Both the position numbers and the translations under genes were made by a program. 64,000 nucleotides of DNA, from assembly GCA_963809825.1 (NCBI GenBank), contig CAWELJ010000006.1, forward strand, positions 186,001-250,000, written 5' to 3'. The notes under the pieces are model-generated. The model was not told where the DNA came from. It saw only the letters and a program-made list of their open reading frames with translations, and ran no database searches. This document shows positions 23,401 to 32,729 of this stretch, piece by piece. This DNA comes from Bog-473 sp963809825. Its GTDB lineage: Bacteria > Actinomycetota > Acidimicrobiia > Acidimicrobiales > RAAP-2. Within the stretch, counting starts at the first letter, position 1, and the number at the start of each line of letters is the position of its first letter.

Positions 23401-25905
23401 ATGGCACGCGCCTATGACGTGAACGCGGTGGAGCTCAAGTGGCAACGCCACTGGGCCGAGGACGGCACGTACGAGATCGACAACGACGACCCCCGCGAGA
23501 AGTTCTACGCGCTGTGCATGTACCCCTACCCCTCGGGCCCCGCCCACCAGGGGCACGTGCGCAACTACACCTTTGGTGACCTGGTCGTTCGCTACCAGAC
23601 GATGCTCGGAAAGGGCGTCCTCAGCCCCATCGGCTTCGATTCCTTCGGCCTGCCGGCCGAGAACGCCGCCATCAAGACGGGCACGCACCCGAGGATCTTC
23701 ACCGACGCCCGGATCGCCGAGCTCAAGGCGTCGCTGACCCGGCTCGGTGCCGTCTACGACTGGCGGCGGGAGGTGCACAGCCACGATCCCGGCTACATCA
23801 AGTGGACCCAACTGATCTTCCTGCGGCTCTGGGAGGCCGGTCTGGCCTACCGCGCCAAGGCGCCGGTGAACTGGTGCCCGGGGTGCCAGACGGTGCTGGC
23901 CAACGAGCAGGTGCTGCCCGACGGCACCTGTGAGCGCTCGGGTGATCTCGTGGTCAAACGCGATCTCGAGCAGTGGTTCTTCCGGATCACCCGGTACGCC
24001 GACGAGCTCCTCTACGCCCTCGACGACCTCGAGTGGCCCGAACGGGCCAAGGTCATGCAGCGCAACTGGATCGGGCGCTCCGAAGGGGCAGAGTTCGACC
24101 TCTCGGTCGAGGGCCGTCCGGACCTCGGCCTGCGCGTCTTCACCACGCGCCCCGACACCAGCTTCGGCATGACCTATGCCGTCATGGCGCCCGAGCACCC
24201 CCTCGTCGACGAGCTCACCACCGCGGACCGGCGTGACGAGGTCGAGGCATTGCGCCGCCGGGCCGCGGCGGAGACCGAGATCGAGCGCATGTCCGAGGGC
24301 GACCCCTCCAGCCTCGACAAGCGCGGCGCCTTCACCGGCAGCAACGTGATCAACCCCTTCACCAACCGCGCCGTCCCCGTCTACGTGGCCGACTACGTCC
24401 TCATGGGGTACGGGACCGGGGCGATCATGGCGGTGCCGGCGGAGGACGAGCGGGACTGGGCGTTCGCGACGCTCCACGGGTTGCCCATCGTGCGCACGGT
24501 TCAACCCCCCGACGATTGGGAGGCCGACGGCGGCGGGGCCTATACCGGCGACGGCGCCAAAATCAACAGCGACTTCCTCGACGGCCTCGACATCGCGACC
24601 GCCAAGGCCCGCGCCATCGACTGGCTCGAGGAGCGCGACATCGGGGAGCGCAAGGTCAACTACCGCCTGCGTGACTGGCTCGTGTCACGCCAGCGGTTCT
24701 GGGGCTGCCCGATCCCGGCGGTCTACTGCGAGGCCCACGGCGTGGTCCCCGTACCAGAGGACGAGCTGCCCGTCGTGGCGCCCGACGACGTGGAGTTCCT
24801 CCCCACGGGGCAGTCGCCCCTGGCGCTCCACGAGGGCTTCTTGCACACGGCCTGCCCCATCTGTGGCGGGCCTGCCCGGCGCGAGACCGACACGATGGAC
24901 ACCTTCGTCGACTCGTCGTGGTACTTCCTCCGCTTCTGCGACCCGTGGAGCACCGAGCGCCCCTTCGACCCGGCAGCGGCCCGGCATTTCATGCCCGTCG
25001 ACCAGTACATCGGCGGCATCGAGCACGCCATCCTCCATCTCCTCTACGCGCGCTTCTTCACCCGTGCCCTGATTGAGGTGGGCCTGGCGCCCGGTATCGG
25101 TCCGGAGCCCTTCAAGCACTACCTCGCCCAAGGCATGATCCGCATGGACGGCACCAAGATGTCCAAGTCCAAGGGCAACCTCATCGCGCCGGAGCACTAT
25201 TTCGAGACGGTGGGGGCCGACGCCCTGCGGCTTTTCCACCTCTTCGTCGGCCCGCCGTTCGACGACATGGACTGGTCGGACCAGACCGAGCAGGTCATTG
25301 AGGGCTGCGGGCGGTACCTGGACCGTCTCTGGCGCACCGCGACCACCGACGCGCCCCTGCGCACCGGCGAGCTCTCGGAAGCGGACCGCACCATGCGCCG
25401 TGCGGTGCACCGCACCATCGACGACGTGACCCGGGACCTCGAGCGCTGGTCCTACAACACGGCGGTGGCCCACTTGATGGAGCTGCTCAACGCGCTGCAG
25501 CGCTACGGCCGCGACGGGGGAGCCGACCGCGACGGCAACGGCACCGGACCGGGCGCCCACGCCGAAGTGTGGAACGAGGCGCTCGATGCCCTCCTTCGCC
25601 TCCTCGCTCCGCTGACCCCCCACGTGGCAGCCGAGCTCTGGGAGCACCGGCATCCGGGGGAGCCCTCCGTGCACCTGCAGTCGTGGCCTACGGCCGACCC
25701 GGAGCTCGTCCGCCAGGACACGGTGACCATGGTGATTCAGGTCAACGGCAAGGTGCGCGACCGCGTCGACGTGGACGCCGGCATCTCGGAGTCCGACGCC
25801 CGGGACATCGCGCTCGCGTCGGCCAAGGTGACCGAGGCGCTGAAGGGAGCGACGCCGACCCGGGTCGTGTCCCGCCCGCCCCGTCTGGTCAACGTCGTCG
25901 TCTGA
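23401..25905 (+). CDS. leuS: leucyl-tRNA synthetase
   Basis: The 834-residue enzyme charges tRNA-Leu. It has the class I signature HQGH (49-52) in YPYPSGPAHQGHVRNY and KMSKS at 586-590. The editing domain carries FTTRPDTSFGMTYAVMAPEHPL and GTGAIMAVPAEDERD. The C-terminal anticodon-binding domain follows, ending with VNGKVRDRV. Zinc-type cysteines occur in CPGCQ and CPICGG. Length fits bacterial LeuRS. The start is the ATG behind the TACCCT element; upstream codons in frame are not LeuRS-like. Confidence 0.98.
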   Translation: MARAYDVNAVELKWQRHWAEDGTYEIDNDDPREKFYALCMYPYPSGPAHQGHVRNYTFGDLVVRYQTMLGKGVLSPIGFDSFGLPAENAAIKTGTHPRIFTDARIAELKASLTRLGAVYDWRREVHSHDPGYIKWTQLIFLRLWEAGLAYRAKAPVNWCPGCQTVLANEQVLPDGTCERSGDLVVKRDLEQWFFRITRYADELLYALDDLEWPERAKVMQRNWIGRSEGAEFDLSVEGRPDLGLRVFTTRPDTSFGMTYAVMAPEHPLVDELTTADRRDEVEALRRRAAAETEIERMSEGDPSSLDKRGAFTGSNVINPFTNRAVPVYVADYVLMGYGTGAIMAVPAEDERDWAFATLHGLPIVRTVQPPDDWEADGGGAYTGDGAKINSDFLDGLDIATAKARAIDWLEERDIGERKVNYRLRDWLVSRQRFWGCPIPAVYCEAHGVVPVPEDELPVVAPDDVEFLPTGQSPLALHEGFLHTACPICGGPARRETDTMDTFVDSSWYFLRFCDPWSTERPFDPAAARHFMPVDQYIGGIEHAILHLLYARFFTRALIEVGLAPGIGPEPFKHYLAQGMIRMDGTKMSKSKGNLIAPEHYFETVGADALRLFHLFVGPPFDDMDWSDQTEQVIEGCGRYLDRLWRTATTDAPLRTGELSEADRTMRRAVHRTIDDVTRDLERWSYNTAVAHLMELLNALQRYGRDGGADRDGNGTGPGAHAEVWNEALDALLRLLAPLTPHVAAELWEHRHPGEPSVHLQSWPTADPELVRQDTVTMVIQVNGKVRDRVDVDAGISESDARDIALASAKVTEALKGATPTRVVSRPPRLVNVVV

Positions 25906-25965
25906 CCGGCGCCACCGACGGAGCCGAGCCGGTCCCGGCCGAGCCGACCTGATCCCGACCTGGCC

Positions 25966-26973
25966 TCAGTCGTGGAACCCGGCGAGCACGCCCTTCCACA
26001 GCTCGGGGTCGACCTTGTACGGCGCGTAGAAGCTGAAGCGGTCGACCAGGTCCCCGAAGCGGTGGCGCACCTGCGTGGCCACCTGGTCGAGCGGGCAGAC
26101 CACGGCGAAGGCGTCCACCACGTCGTCGCCGATCAGCTCGCCCATCTTCACCCACTCGCCCCGCTTGGACAGCGCGTTGAGCTCGGGCTGGAGGTCGCCC
26201 CACCCGTGCAGCTCGAGCACGGGACGATAGGCGGGCGTCGACCCGTAGAAGGCGATCTGCTCGCGCACGCCCTTGTACGCCGCCTGGAAGCTCTCGTCGT
26301 CGGTCCCGGTGACCACGAAGCCGGGGTACGACACGGTCAGGTCGGCGCGGGTCTTGCCCGCCTTGGCCGCGCCCCGCTCGAGCGCGGGCAGGCTCACCTC
26401 GCGCAGGTAGCGCTCGGTCGAGAAGCCGTGGACGAGGAACCCGTCGGCGACCTCACCCGCCACCTCGGTCATGTGCTCGCCCACGCCGGCCAGGAGGATC
26501 TTGGGGTTGCCGTAGGGATTCTTGCCCGGGTCGAAGAACGGCGTCATCAGCGTGTGCGTGTAGAACTCGCCGCGGAAGGCGAGCGGCTCGCCCGTCTCCC
26601 ACGACCTCCAGATGGCCCGGATGGCCAGGATCATCTCGCGCATGCGCGGCGCCGGGTGCGACCACGGCATGGAGAAGCGCTTGGTGATGTGCGGCTTGAT
26701 CTGGCTGCCCAGCCCCATCATGAAGCGGCCCTTGGTCAGCAGCTGCAGGTCGTTGGCCAGCACGGCGAGGGTCATCGGGTTGCGGGCGAAGGCGACCGCG
26801 ATCCCCGTGCCGAATTCCAGCGTCTCCGTGGCGGCGGCCCCCACCGCGATCGGCAGGAAGGGGTCGTGCCCCGTCTCTGCCGACCACACGCCGTCGTAGC
26901 CGTCCGCCTCCGCCTTGGCTGCCTGCCTCGCGATCTTGTCCACGTCGAACCCGAGGCCCCCGTCGATCTTCAT
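25966..26973 (-). CDS. LLM-class (F420-type) oxidoreductase
   Basis: The 335-residue protein has the luciferase-like TIM barrel landmarks: AEADGYDGVWSAETGHDPF, TETLEFGTGIAVAFARNPM, GRFMMGLGSQIKPH and ILLAGVGEHMTEVAGEVADGFLVHGF. TIGR03617-like members of this type in actinobacteria use coenzyme F420, and the conserved pattern favours F420 over FMN. The ATG follows AGAAGGGA. It is the last gene of a set with the PAC2 protein and a phosphotransferase, 26 bp after the PAC2 stop. Substrate unknown. Confidence 0.88.
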   Translation of the reverse strand: MKIDGGLGFDVDKIARQAAKAEADGYDGVWSAETGHDPFLPIAVGAAATETLEFGTGIAVAFARNPMTLAVLANDLQLLTKGRFMMGLGSQIKPHITKRFSMPWSHPAPRMREMILAIRAIWRSWETGEPLAFRGEFYTHTLMTPFFDPGKNPYGNPKILLAGVGEHMTEVAGEVADGFLVHGFSTERYLREVSLPALERGAAKAGKTRADLTVSYPGFVVTGTDDESFQAAYKGVREQIAFYGSTPAYRPVLELHGWGDLQPELNALSKRGEWVKMGELIGDDVVDAFAVVCPLDQVATQVRHRFGDLVDRFSFYAPYKVDPELWKGVLAGFHD

Positions 26974-26999
26974 TGACCGTGTCCCTTCTGTCTCACCGG

Positions 27000-27893
27000 C
27001 TACTGCTCCTCGCCGCGCAGGAAGCGCTCGAGCTCGGCGGCGATCTCCTCGCCCGACGGCACCGCGTCGACACCCATCGCGTTGCCCTCCGAGGCGTCGA
27101 TGCTCTCCTCGAGCTTGCGCACCATCGCCTGGTGCTCGTCGTTGTCGGAGATCAACTGGTCGACCTGGCGCCGCGAGCTGTCCGCCGCCCGCCGCAGCGC
27201 CGAGGAGTCCAGCGACAGGCCCGCCACGCTGGCCAGGCCTTCGATCAGGACGGCGCTGGCCTCGGGGAACGGCATGCCCGCCACGTAGTGCGGGACCCGG
27301 GCCCACAGGCTCACCACCGGTGTGCCCTCGGCGCCGAAGGCCAGCTCGAGCGCCGAGCTGACCCCGGCCGGCACCTCGAGCTCGCCCTGCACGATGCCCA
27401 CCTGCTCAATGAGGTGGGACGAGGCCGAAGGCGCCGTGGCCGCCAGCTTGACCGGGCGGGTGTGCGGCGCCGGCGCGGGGAACGCGCCGAGGCCGACCAC
27501 CATGCGGACCCGCCAGGCCCGGGCCAGCCCGACGACGGCGTCGGTGAACGCGCGCCAGTGGAAGTCGGGCTCGGGACCGACGAGGAAGAGCATGTCGCGG
27601 CCCGACTCGTCCTCACCCTTGCGCACCACGGTGCGCGGCCACGTCAGCTCCGTCGTGACGCCGTTTACGATGCGCGCCACGGGACGCCGGGCCCGCTGGT
27701 CCAAGAAGTGTTCGCCGTTGAAGGTGACGAGCGTTTCCGTGTGGCCCTGCCCGAGCAGCGCCGCGATCGCCGTCGTGGCGCCGAGGCCGGCATCGACCCA
27801 TCCCTCGAGCGAGATGACGAGCACCGGCTCGCGCAGCACCGGCTCCTGGTGGACCTCGAAGATCTCGGTCAGCCCGTTGCCCTCGGGGCTCAC
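27000..27893 (-). CDS. PAC2-family protein
   Basis: The GTG start giving MSPEGNGLTEIFEVHQEPVL overlaps the upstream phosphotransferase stop by four bases. The 297-residue protein has the PAC2 pattern: PVLVISLEGWVDAGLGATTAI, LVTFNGEHFLDQRARRP, VGLGAFPAPAPHTRP and TPVVSLWARVPHYVAGMPFPEAS. The C-terminus is a helical region with DSSRRQVDQLISDNDEHQAMVRKLEE. PAC2 proteins are homologues of archaeal and eukaryotic proteasome assembly factors. They are common in actinobacteria, but their role in bacteria is unclear. Confidence 0.9.
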   Translation of the reverse strand: MSPEGNGLTEIFEVHQEPVLREPVLVISLEGWVDAGLGATTAIAALLGQGHTETLVTFNGEHFLDQRARRPVARIVNGVTTELTWPRTVVRKGEDESGRDMLFLVGPEPDFHWRAFTDAVVGLARAWRVRMVVGLGAFPAPAPHTRPVKLAATAPSASSHLIEQVGIVQGELEVPAGVSSALELAFGAEGTPVVSLWARVPHYVAGMPFPEASAVLIEGLASVAGLSLDSSALRRAADSSRRQVDQLISDNDEHQAMVRKLEESIDASEGNAMGVDAVPSGEEIAAELERFLRGEEQ

Positions 27894-28934
27894 GGCGCCG
27901 ACTCCAGTGCCTCGGCGGCCATCTCGAAGAGCCGTCGCACCTGTGCCGGATAGCCGTCCACGCTGCCCTGGTCGCCGGCGCCGGCCCCGGCGACGTAGCG
28001 GGCGTAGACGCCCTGCAGGATGCAGGCGAGCTTCCAGTAGCCGAACGCCGTGTAGTACCCCACCCCCGAGATGTCGAGGTCCGACACCGAGCCGTAGCGC
28101 TCCAGGATCTCGGCGCGGGTCGAGAACCCCGGCGCCGTCGTGGGGGAGAGCCCCAGCACGGCCATGGCGTCGGTGGGGTCGGCCCAGTAGACCATCAGCA
28201 ACCCGAGGTCGGCCAGGGGATCCCCCAGGGTGCAGATCTCCCAGTCGAGGATGGCCCGGACGCTCCCGTCGTCCGGCGAGCACCACGTTGTCCATGCGGT
28301 AGTCGCCGTGCACGACCGACGTCCGCTGTTGCTTGGGGATGCGCCGGGCCAGCTCGTCGCTCACGCGCTCGACGAGCCCGCCGTGGTCGACTCCTTCGAC
28401 CTGCATCTGGTCGTACTGCCCGCGCCACCGCTTGAGCTGGCGCTCGATGTACCCCTCGTGCCGCGCCAGGTCCCCGAGCCCCACCGCGTCGGGGTCGACG
28501 TCGTGCAGCGCGGCCAGCGTGTCGGCCATGTGGTCCCCGACGGCGCGTCGGGTCGCCACGTCGAACGCCGCCTCCGCCTCGGGCGCGCTGCGCAGGATGT
28601 GGCCCTCGACGAACTCCATCACGTAGAAGGGGCGCTCGTTGACGGCCTCGTCGGTGCAGAGGCCCACCGTGACGGGGACCGGGATGCCGGCGGGGCCGAG
28701 CGAGTGGATGAGGCGGTACTCGCGTGACATGTCGTGCGCCGTGGGCAGCACGTGGTGCAGCGGCGGCCGGCGCAGGGCCCAGGCCCTCCCCTCGGCGTCC
28801 TCGACCCGGAAGGTGAGGTTGGACCGCCCGCCTGCGATGAGGGTGAACGTCAACGGGGTGGCGACCTCGGGCAGCTGGGCGACCATCCATTCGGTGACCT
28901 CGCCCTCGTTGATCCCGTCCGGCGCCGGTGACAT
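27890..28934 (-). pseudogene. APH-type phosphotransferase, one frameshift
   Basis: The first part (ATG 28934, MSPAPDGINEGEV) has the kinase P-loop-like FTLIAGGRSNLTFRV, VMEFVEGHIL and the catalytic VVHGDYRMDNVVLA. Immediately after, the frame is lost. The other frame continues the family perfectly with DDGSVRAILDWEICTLGDPLADLG and runs to the stop at 27890. Removing one C of the CC at 28273-28274 restores a 347-residue protein of the aminoglycoside-phosphotransferase/ACAD10-like family. The DFG-like DWE is just past the break, so the frameshift would abolish activity if real. A sequencing error is equally likely. Confidence 0.85.
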
Positions 28935-29028
28935 GGGAACCGACGCTAATCGGTGCCGCGCGGCCCAGACAGGCGCTAGGCGCCCGACTGTGCCCTTCTG
29001 GGTGGAGGAACCATTAGCGTCTGTGCCG

Positions 29029-29742
29029 ATGGACGTCACCGACCAGACATTCCAGGCCGACGTGCTGGAACGCAGCGCGACGGTGCCCGTCGTCGTCGAC
29101 CTGTGGGCCCCGTGGTGCGGCCCCTGCACGACCCTGGGCCCGATGCTCGAGAAGGCCGTGGCGGACACCGGCGGGGCGGTGGAGCTGGTCAAGGTGAACG
29201 TCGACGAGAACCCCATGATCTCCGGGGCGTTCCAGGTGCAGTCCATCCCCGCCGTCTTCGCCCTCCGCAACGGCCAGGTGGTCGACCAGTTCATCGGCGC
29301 GCTGCCCGAGGCGCAGGTGAGCGCTTTCGTGCAACGCCTGGCGCCCGCGCCGAGCGAAGCCGACAACCTCGTTGCCGCCGGCGACGAGGCCTCGTTGCGC
29401 CAGGCCCTCGAGCTCGAACCGGACCACCAGGCGGCCACCGAGGCGCTCGCCCGGCTGCTGATCGACCGCGGGGAGGCCGCAGAGGCGCTGGCGTTGCTCG
29501 CCCGTCTGCCCGAGACCGAGATCGGCCGGGCCCTGGCGGCGGAGGCCAGGCTGCTCGAGGCCGGCGTCGACCTCTCGCGGTCGGGCCTCGATGAGATCGA
29601 GGCCAAGCTCGACGCGTTGCTCGACAAGGTGCGGGACGACGACGAGGCCCGCCAGGAGTTCCTGGATCTCCTCGAGGCGATGGGCGCCGACAATCCCCGT
29701 ACCAACGAGTACCGGCGGGCCCTCGCAGCGCGACTGTTCTGA
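29029..29742 (+). CDS. thioredoxin with C-terminal helical repeats (YbbN/CnoX-like)
   Basis: The 237-residue protein has an N-terminal thioredoxin domain (1-105) with W29-C30-G-P-C33 and the cis-proline loop SIPAVFALRNGQ. The C-terminal 120 residues are TPR-like helices (EPDHQAATEALARLLIDRGEAAEALALLARLPE). This is the YbbN/CnoX layout, a holdase that protects proteins during oxidative stress. Here the canonical CGPC is intact, so it could also reduce disulfides. TAGCGT lies eight bases upstream of the ATG. Its stop overlaps the next start. Confidence 0.88.
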   Translation: MDVTDQTFQADVLERSATVPVVVDLWAPWCGPCTTLGPMLEKAVADTGGAVELVKVNVDENPMISGAFQVQSIPAVFALRNGQVVDQFIGALPEAQVSAFVQRLAPAPSEADNLVAAGDEASLRQALELEPDHQAATEALARLLIDRGEAAEALALLARLPETEIGRALAAEARLLEAGVDLSRSGLDEIEAKLDALLDKVRDDDEARQEFLDLLEAMGADNPRTNEYRRALAARLF

Positions 29743-30662
29743 TGGCCGCGCCGGCCGGCGGGACACGGACCGTGACCGCGCAGCCGCCCGACCCGGGGCC
29801 CGCGGGGGATGGCCCCGTGACGGCGATCGCCCGGGCGCTCGACCTCGGCGGCCGGCACTACGACCTCACCCACCGGGCGCTCGTCATGGGGATCCTGAAC
29901 CGCACCCCCGACTCCTTCTACGACAAGGGGGCGACCTTCGAGCTGGACCAGCTCTATCGCCGCGCCGAGCAGCTCGTGGCCGAAGGCGCGGACATCCTCG
30001 ACATCGGCGGCGTCAAGGCCGGGCCCGGTCCCGAGGTCACGGAGTCCGAGGAGCTCGAGCGCGTCGTCCCGGTCGTCGCCGGCCTGGTGGCGCGCTTCGA
30101 GACGCCTGTCTCGGTCGACACCTGGCGGGCCGCGGTCGCCCGCGCCGCGTACGCCGAGGGCGCGGTGATGGGCAACGACATCAGCGGCCTGGCCGACCCC
30201 GACTACGCCGTCGCCGCCGCCGCACACGGTGCCGCCGTGGTCATCACCCACATCCGCCTCGCCCCGCGGGTCGCCGATCCCGACCCGCACTACGACGACG
30301 TCGTGCGCGACGTGGGGCGGTTCCTCTCCCAGCGGGCCGCCGGCGCCCGGGCAGCGGGTATCCCGGCGACCCGCATCGTGCTCGATGCCGGGCTCGATCT
30401 CGGCAAGACCGCGGAGCAGTCGCTGACGTTGCTGCGCGCCTCGCCCACCCTGGCCGCGCTCGGGTACCCGCTCCTGCTCTCGGCGTCGAACAAGACCTTC
30501 CTCGGCAAGGTGCTCGACCTCGAGCTCACCGAACGCCGCGAGGCTTCCCTCGGCGCGGCTTCCCTCGGCATCGCCTGGGGCTGCCGCATCGTGCGGGTGC
30601 ACGACGTCAAGGGCACCGTGCGCGTCCGCGACGTCCTCGCCGCCGTCAGCGAGGCCGAATGA
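29742..30662 (+). CDS. folP2: dihydropteroate synthase homologue (FolP2-like)
   Basis: The 306-residue TIM-barrel protein carries the DHPS landmarks MGILNRTPDSFYDKGATF, ILDIGG, PVSVDTWRAAVARAAY, GNDISG and the C-terminal RVHDVKG. RTPDSFYDKGATF and VKAGPGPEV are the variants found in actinobacterial FolP2, whereas true DHPS has NVTPDSF.DGG and ESTRPG. The mycobacterial FolP2 is reported not to replace FolP1 in folate synthesis, so this may not make dihydropteroate. The ATG overlaps the thioredoxin stop, and its own stop overlaps holA. Confidence 0.82.
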   Translation: MAAPAGGTRTVTAQPPDPGPAGDGPVTAIARALDLGGRHYDLTHRALVMGILNRTPDSFYDKGATFELDQLYRRAEQLVAEGADILDIGGVKAGPGPEVTESEELERVVPVVAGLVARFETPVSVDTWRAAVARAAYAEGAVMGNDISGLADPDYAVAAAAHGAAVVITHIRLAPRVADPDPHYDDVVRDVGRFLSQRAAGARAAGIPATRIVLDAGLDLGKTAEQSLTLLRASPTLAALGYPLLLSASNKTFLGKVLDLELTERREASLGAASLGIAWGCRIVRVHDVKGTVRVRDVLAAVSEAE

Positions 30663-31675
30663 CCAAGCCGGCCGCGTCCACCTATCTCGTAAAGGGGGAC
30701 GACGCCTCGGTGGTTGCCCAGGAGGTGCGCGCCCTGTTGGCCGAGGTGGTGGGCGACCTCGACCACGCCCTCGTCGTGGAGGAGATCGGCGGTGGCCCGG
30801 GGGAGGAATTGAGCGTCGGGGCCGTGGTCGATGCCTGCCTGACCCCGCCCTTCCTCGTGGACCGGCGCGTCGTCGTCGTGCGCGAGGCGGGCCGGTTGCT
30901 CACTGCGGACGCGCCACGCCTGGTCGAGGTCGTTCAGGACCCGCTCCCCTCGACCGTGCTCATCCTGGTGGGCGGCGGCGGAACCGTCCCTGCGCCGCTG
31001 GTCAAGGCGGTGAACGCAGCCGGGCGGATCATCGACGTGACCACCAGCAAGGCGGGGGAGCGCAAGGCATGGCTCCACGATCACCTGCGGGGGGCGCCGG
31101 TGAAGCTCGAGCCGGCCGCCGCCGACCTGCTGGCGACCCATGTCGGCGAGGACCTCGGCCGGGTCGAGGGGCTGCTCGGAGCGCTGAGCGCCGCCTACGG
31201 CGAGGGCGCCCGCATCTCCGCCGAGGACCTGGCCCCCTATCTCGGCGAGGCGGGCAACGTGCCCCGCTACGAGCTGACCGACGCCATCGACAAGGGCGAC
31301 CCCGGACGGGCCCTCATCGTGCTGCACCGCATGCTCGACGCCGGCGGGCTGGTGCCGGTTCAGGTGCTGGCGACGCTGCACGGCCACTTCGCCAACATGC
31401 TGGCGCTCGACGGGGACGACGTGGGCAACGAGCGCGACGCGGCCGCGCTGCTCGGCACGGCACCCTTCGTGGCCAAGAAGGCGCTCGAACAGTCTCGGCG
31501 CCTCGGCAGCGCGCGCATAGCCGAGGCCATCAACCTCATCGCCACGGCCGACCTCGACGTGCGGGGCGCCAGCGGCCTCAATGCCGAGGCGGTGGTCGAG
31601 ATACTCGTGGCGCGCCTGGCCCGCCAAACGCGGCCGGCCCGCACGCGGCGACCCCGCTCCACCGCCCGCCGCTAG
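30659..31675 (+). CDS. holA: DNA polymerase III delta subunit
   Basis: The 338-residue protein is the clamp-loader delta subunit that opens the sliding clamp. It shows TYLVKGDDASVVAQEVRALL, PPFLVDRRVVVVREAGRL, the AAA+-like second domain (ATHVGEDLGRVEGLLGALSAAYG) and the collar domain with VLHRMLDAGGLVPVQVLATLHGHFANM. Delta lacks a functional Walker A, as here. The position before rpsT and lepA is the usual bacterial synteny. ATGA overlaps the FolP2-like stop. Confidence 0.93.
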   Translation: MTKPAASTYLVKGDDASVVAQEVRALLAEVVGDLDHALVVEEIGGGPGEELSVGAVVDACLTPPFLVDRRVVVVREAGRLLTADAPRLVEVVQDPLPSTVLILVGGGGTVPAPLVKAVNAAGRIIDVTTSKAGERKAWLHDHLRGAPVKLEPAAADLLATHVGEDLGRVEGLLGALSAAYGEGARISAEDLAPYLGEAGNVPRYELTDAIDKGDPGRALIVLHRMLDAGGLVPVQVLATLHGHFANMLALDGDDVGNERDAAALLGTAPFVAKKALEQSRRLGSARIAEAINLIATADLDVRGASGLNAEAVVEILVARLARQTRPARTRRPRSTARR

Positions 31676-31688
31676 CGCGAGCGGTCGT

Positions 31689-32099
31689 TCACGACAGCGG
31701 GGACGAGAACCACCAGCGGTGGTTCTCGGGGTCCCGGGCCCCGTATTCGCGCAGCCCGTAGTCCTGGTCCGTCGGCTCGCTCTCGATCCGGGCGCCGCCG
31801 GCCCTGGCCCGGGCGTAGTGCGCATCGATGTCGGGCACGACGACCGAGAGGCCACCGTGCGACATCGCCGCGCCGCGGGGCGAGGCCATCTCGTGCTCCG
31901 GTGTCACGCGGTGCAGCCAGATGGCGGCGTCACCGTTGCGGACCTCGCCGTGCACGACGGTGCCGTCCTCGAGGCGCTGCAGCCCGCCGGAGGTGAAGCC
32001 GAACACGTCGACGAGGAAGTCGTGGGCCGCCTGAATGTCCTCGTAGACGAGCACGGGGATCACGGCGGTCTTGGTGGTGGTGTCCTTGGTCATGGTCAT
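31689..32099 (-). CDS. VOC-family protein (glyoxalase/bleomycin-resistance type)
   Basis: The 136-residue protein begins MTMTKDTTTKTAVIPVLVYEDIQAAHDFLVDVFGF and ends with the closing module SVVVPDIDAHYARARAGGARI and YGLREYGARDPENHRWWFS. The YGxREYxxxDPxGHxWxF ending is typical of PhnB/EhpR-like VOC proteins. The metal or ligand is not known. It converges on holA with 13 bases between stops. GGAGCC precedes the chosen ATG. Confidence 0.8.
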   Translation of the reverse strand: MTMTKDTTTKTAVIPVLVYEDIQAAHDFLVDVFGFTSGGLQRLEDGTVVHGEVRNGDAAIWLHRVTPEHEMASPRGAAMSHGGLSVVVPDIDAHYARARAGGARIESEPTDQDYGLREYGARDPENHRWWFSSPLS

Positions 32100-32175
32100 G
32101 GCTCCAGTGCGTCCGCCATCGGCCCCAGTTTCCCACGCCCGGCCACCGCGAACACCCCGGTGCTGGACTGGGGCC

Positions 32176-32685
32176 ATGCTCGAGACACCCGATGAACTCG
32201 CCCGACTCCAACAGCTGCTCGACGCGTCCATGGCGGCGGCGGGACCGCACCTGCGCAGCATCATCACCGACGAACGGCGGCTCGGAGCCGCTGAGCTCGT
32301 GGAGCGGCTTCCCGGGATTCGCCTTCTCGTGCTGTCGACCACGACCGCCGACGGGCGGCCGTTGGCCGGACCCGTGGACGGCTACTTCCTGCACGGCACC
32401 TTCTGGTTCAGCTCGGGCCGCGACTCGGTCCGCATGCGGCACCTGGCGGCCCGCCCGGCCGTGAGCGCGACGCACCTACCCGGGGAGGACCTCGCGGTGA
32501 CGGTGCACGGCCGAGCCGAGATCCTCGACATCCACGACCCGCTCGCCGGGGAGCTCCGTCAGGCCGAGCTCGACGAGTACCTGCCCAAGCAGGGGCCATC
32601 CTTCGAAGAATGGCTCGACAACCTCGACGGGCTGGCGGCGCGCATCGTGCCCGAGAAGATGTTCACCTTCCACCTGGACGGGTAG
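32176..32685 (+). CDS. PNPOx-like flavin/F420 split-barrel protein
   Basis: The 169-residue product has the FMN/F420-binding split-barrel pattern: RLLVLSTTTADGRPLAGPVDGYFLHGTFWFSSGRDSVRMRHLAARPAVSATHLPGEDLAVTVHG condenses into strands with ADGRP and a basic turn (quoted in pieces, positions 48-112). The start is the ATG giving MLETPDELARL. Such proteins bind FMN, F420 or haem and are abundant in actinobacteria. The LLM-type protein nearby supports F420 chemistry in the cell. The exact reaction is unknown. Confidence 0.72.
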   Translation: MLETPDELARLQQLLDASMAAAGPHLRSIITDERRLGAAELVERLPGIRLLVLSTTTADGRPLAGPVDGYFLHGTFWFSSGRDSVRMRHLAARPAVSATHLPGEDLAVTVHGRAEILDIHDPLAGELRQAELDEYLPKQGPSFEEWLDNLDGLAARIVPEKMFTFHLDG

Positions 32686-32729
32686 CGCACGTCCGTGGGG
32701 GCGCAGCGGGCAGGCCGCGCGCCGCTCGA

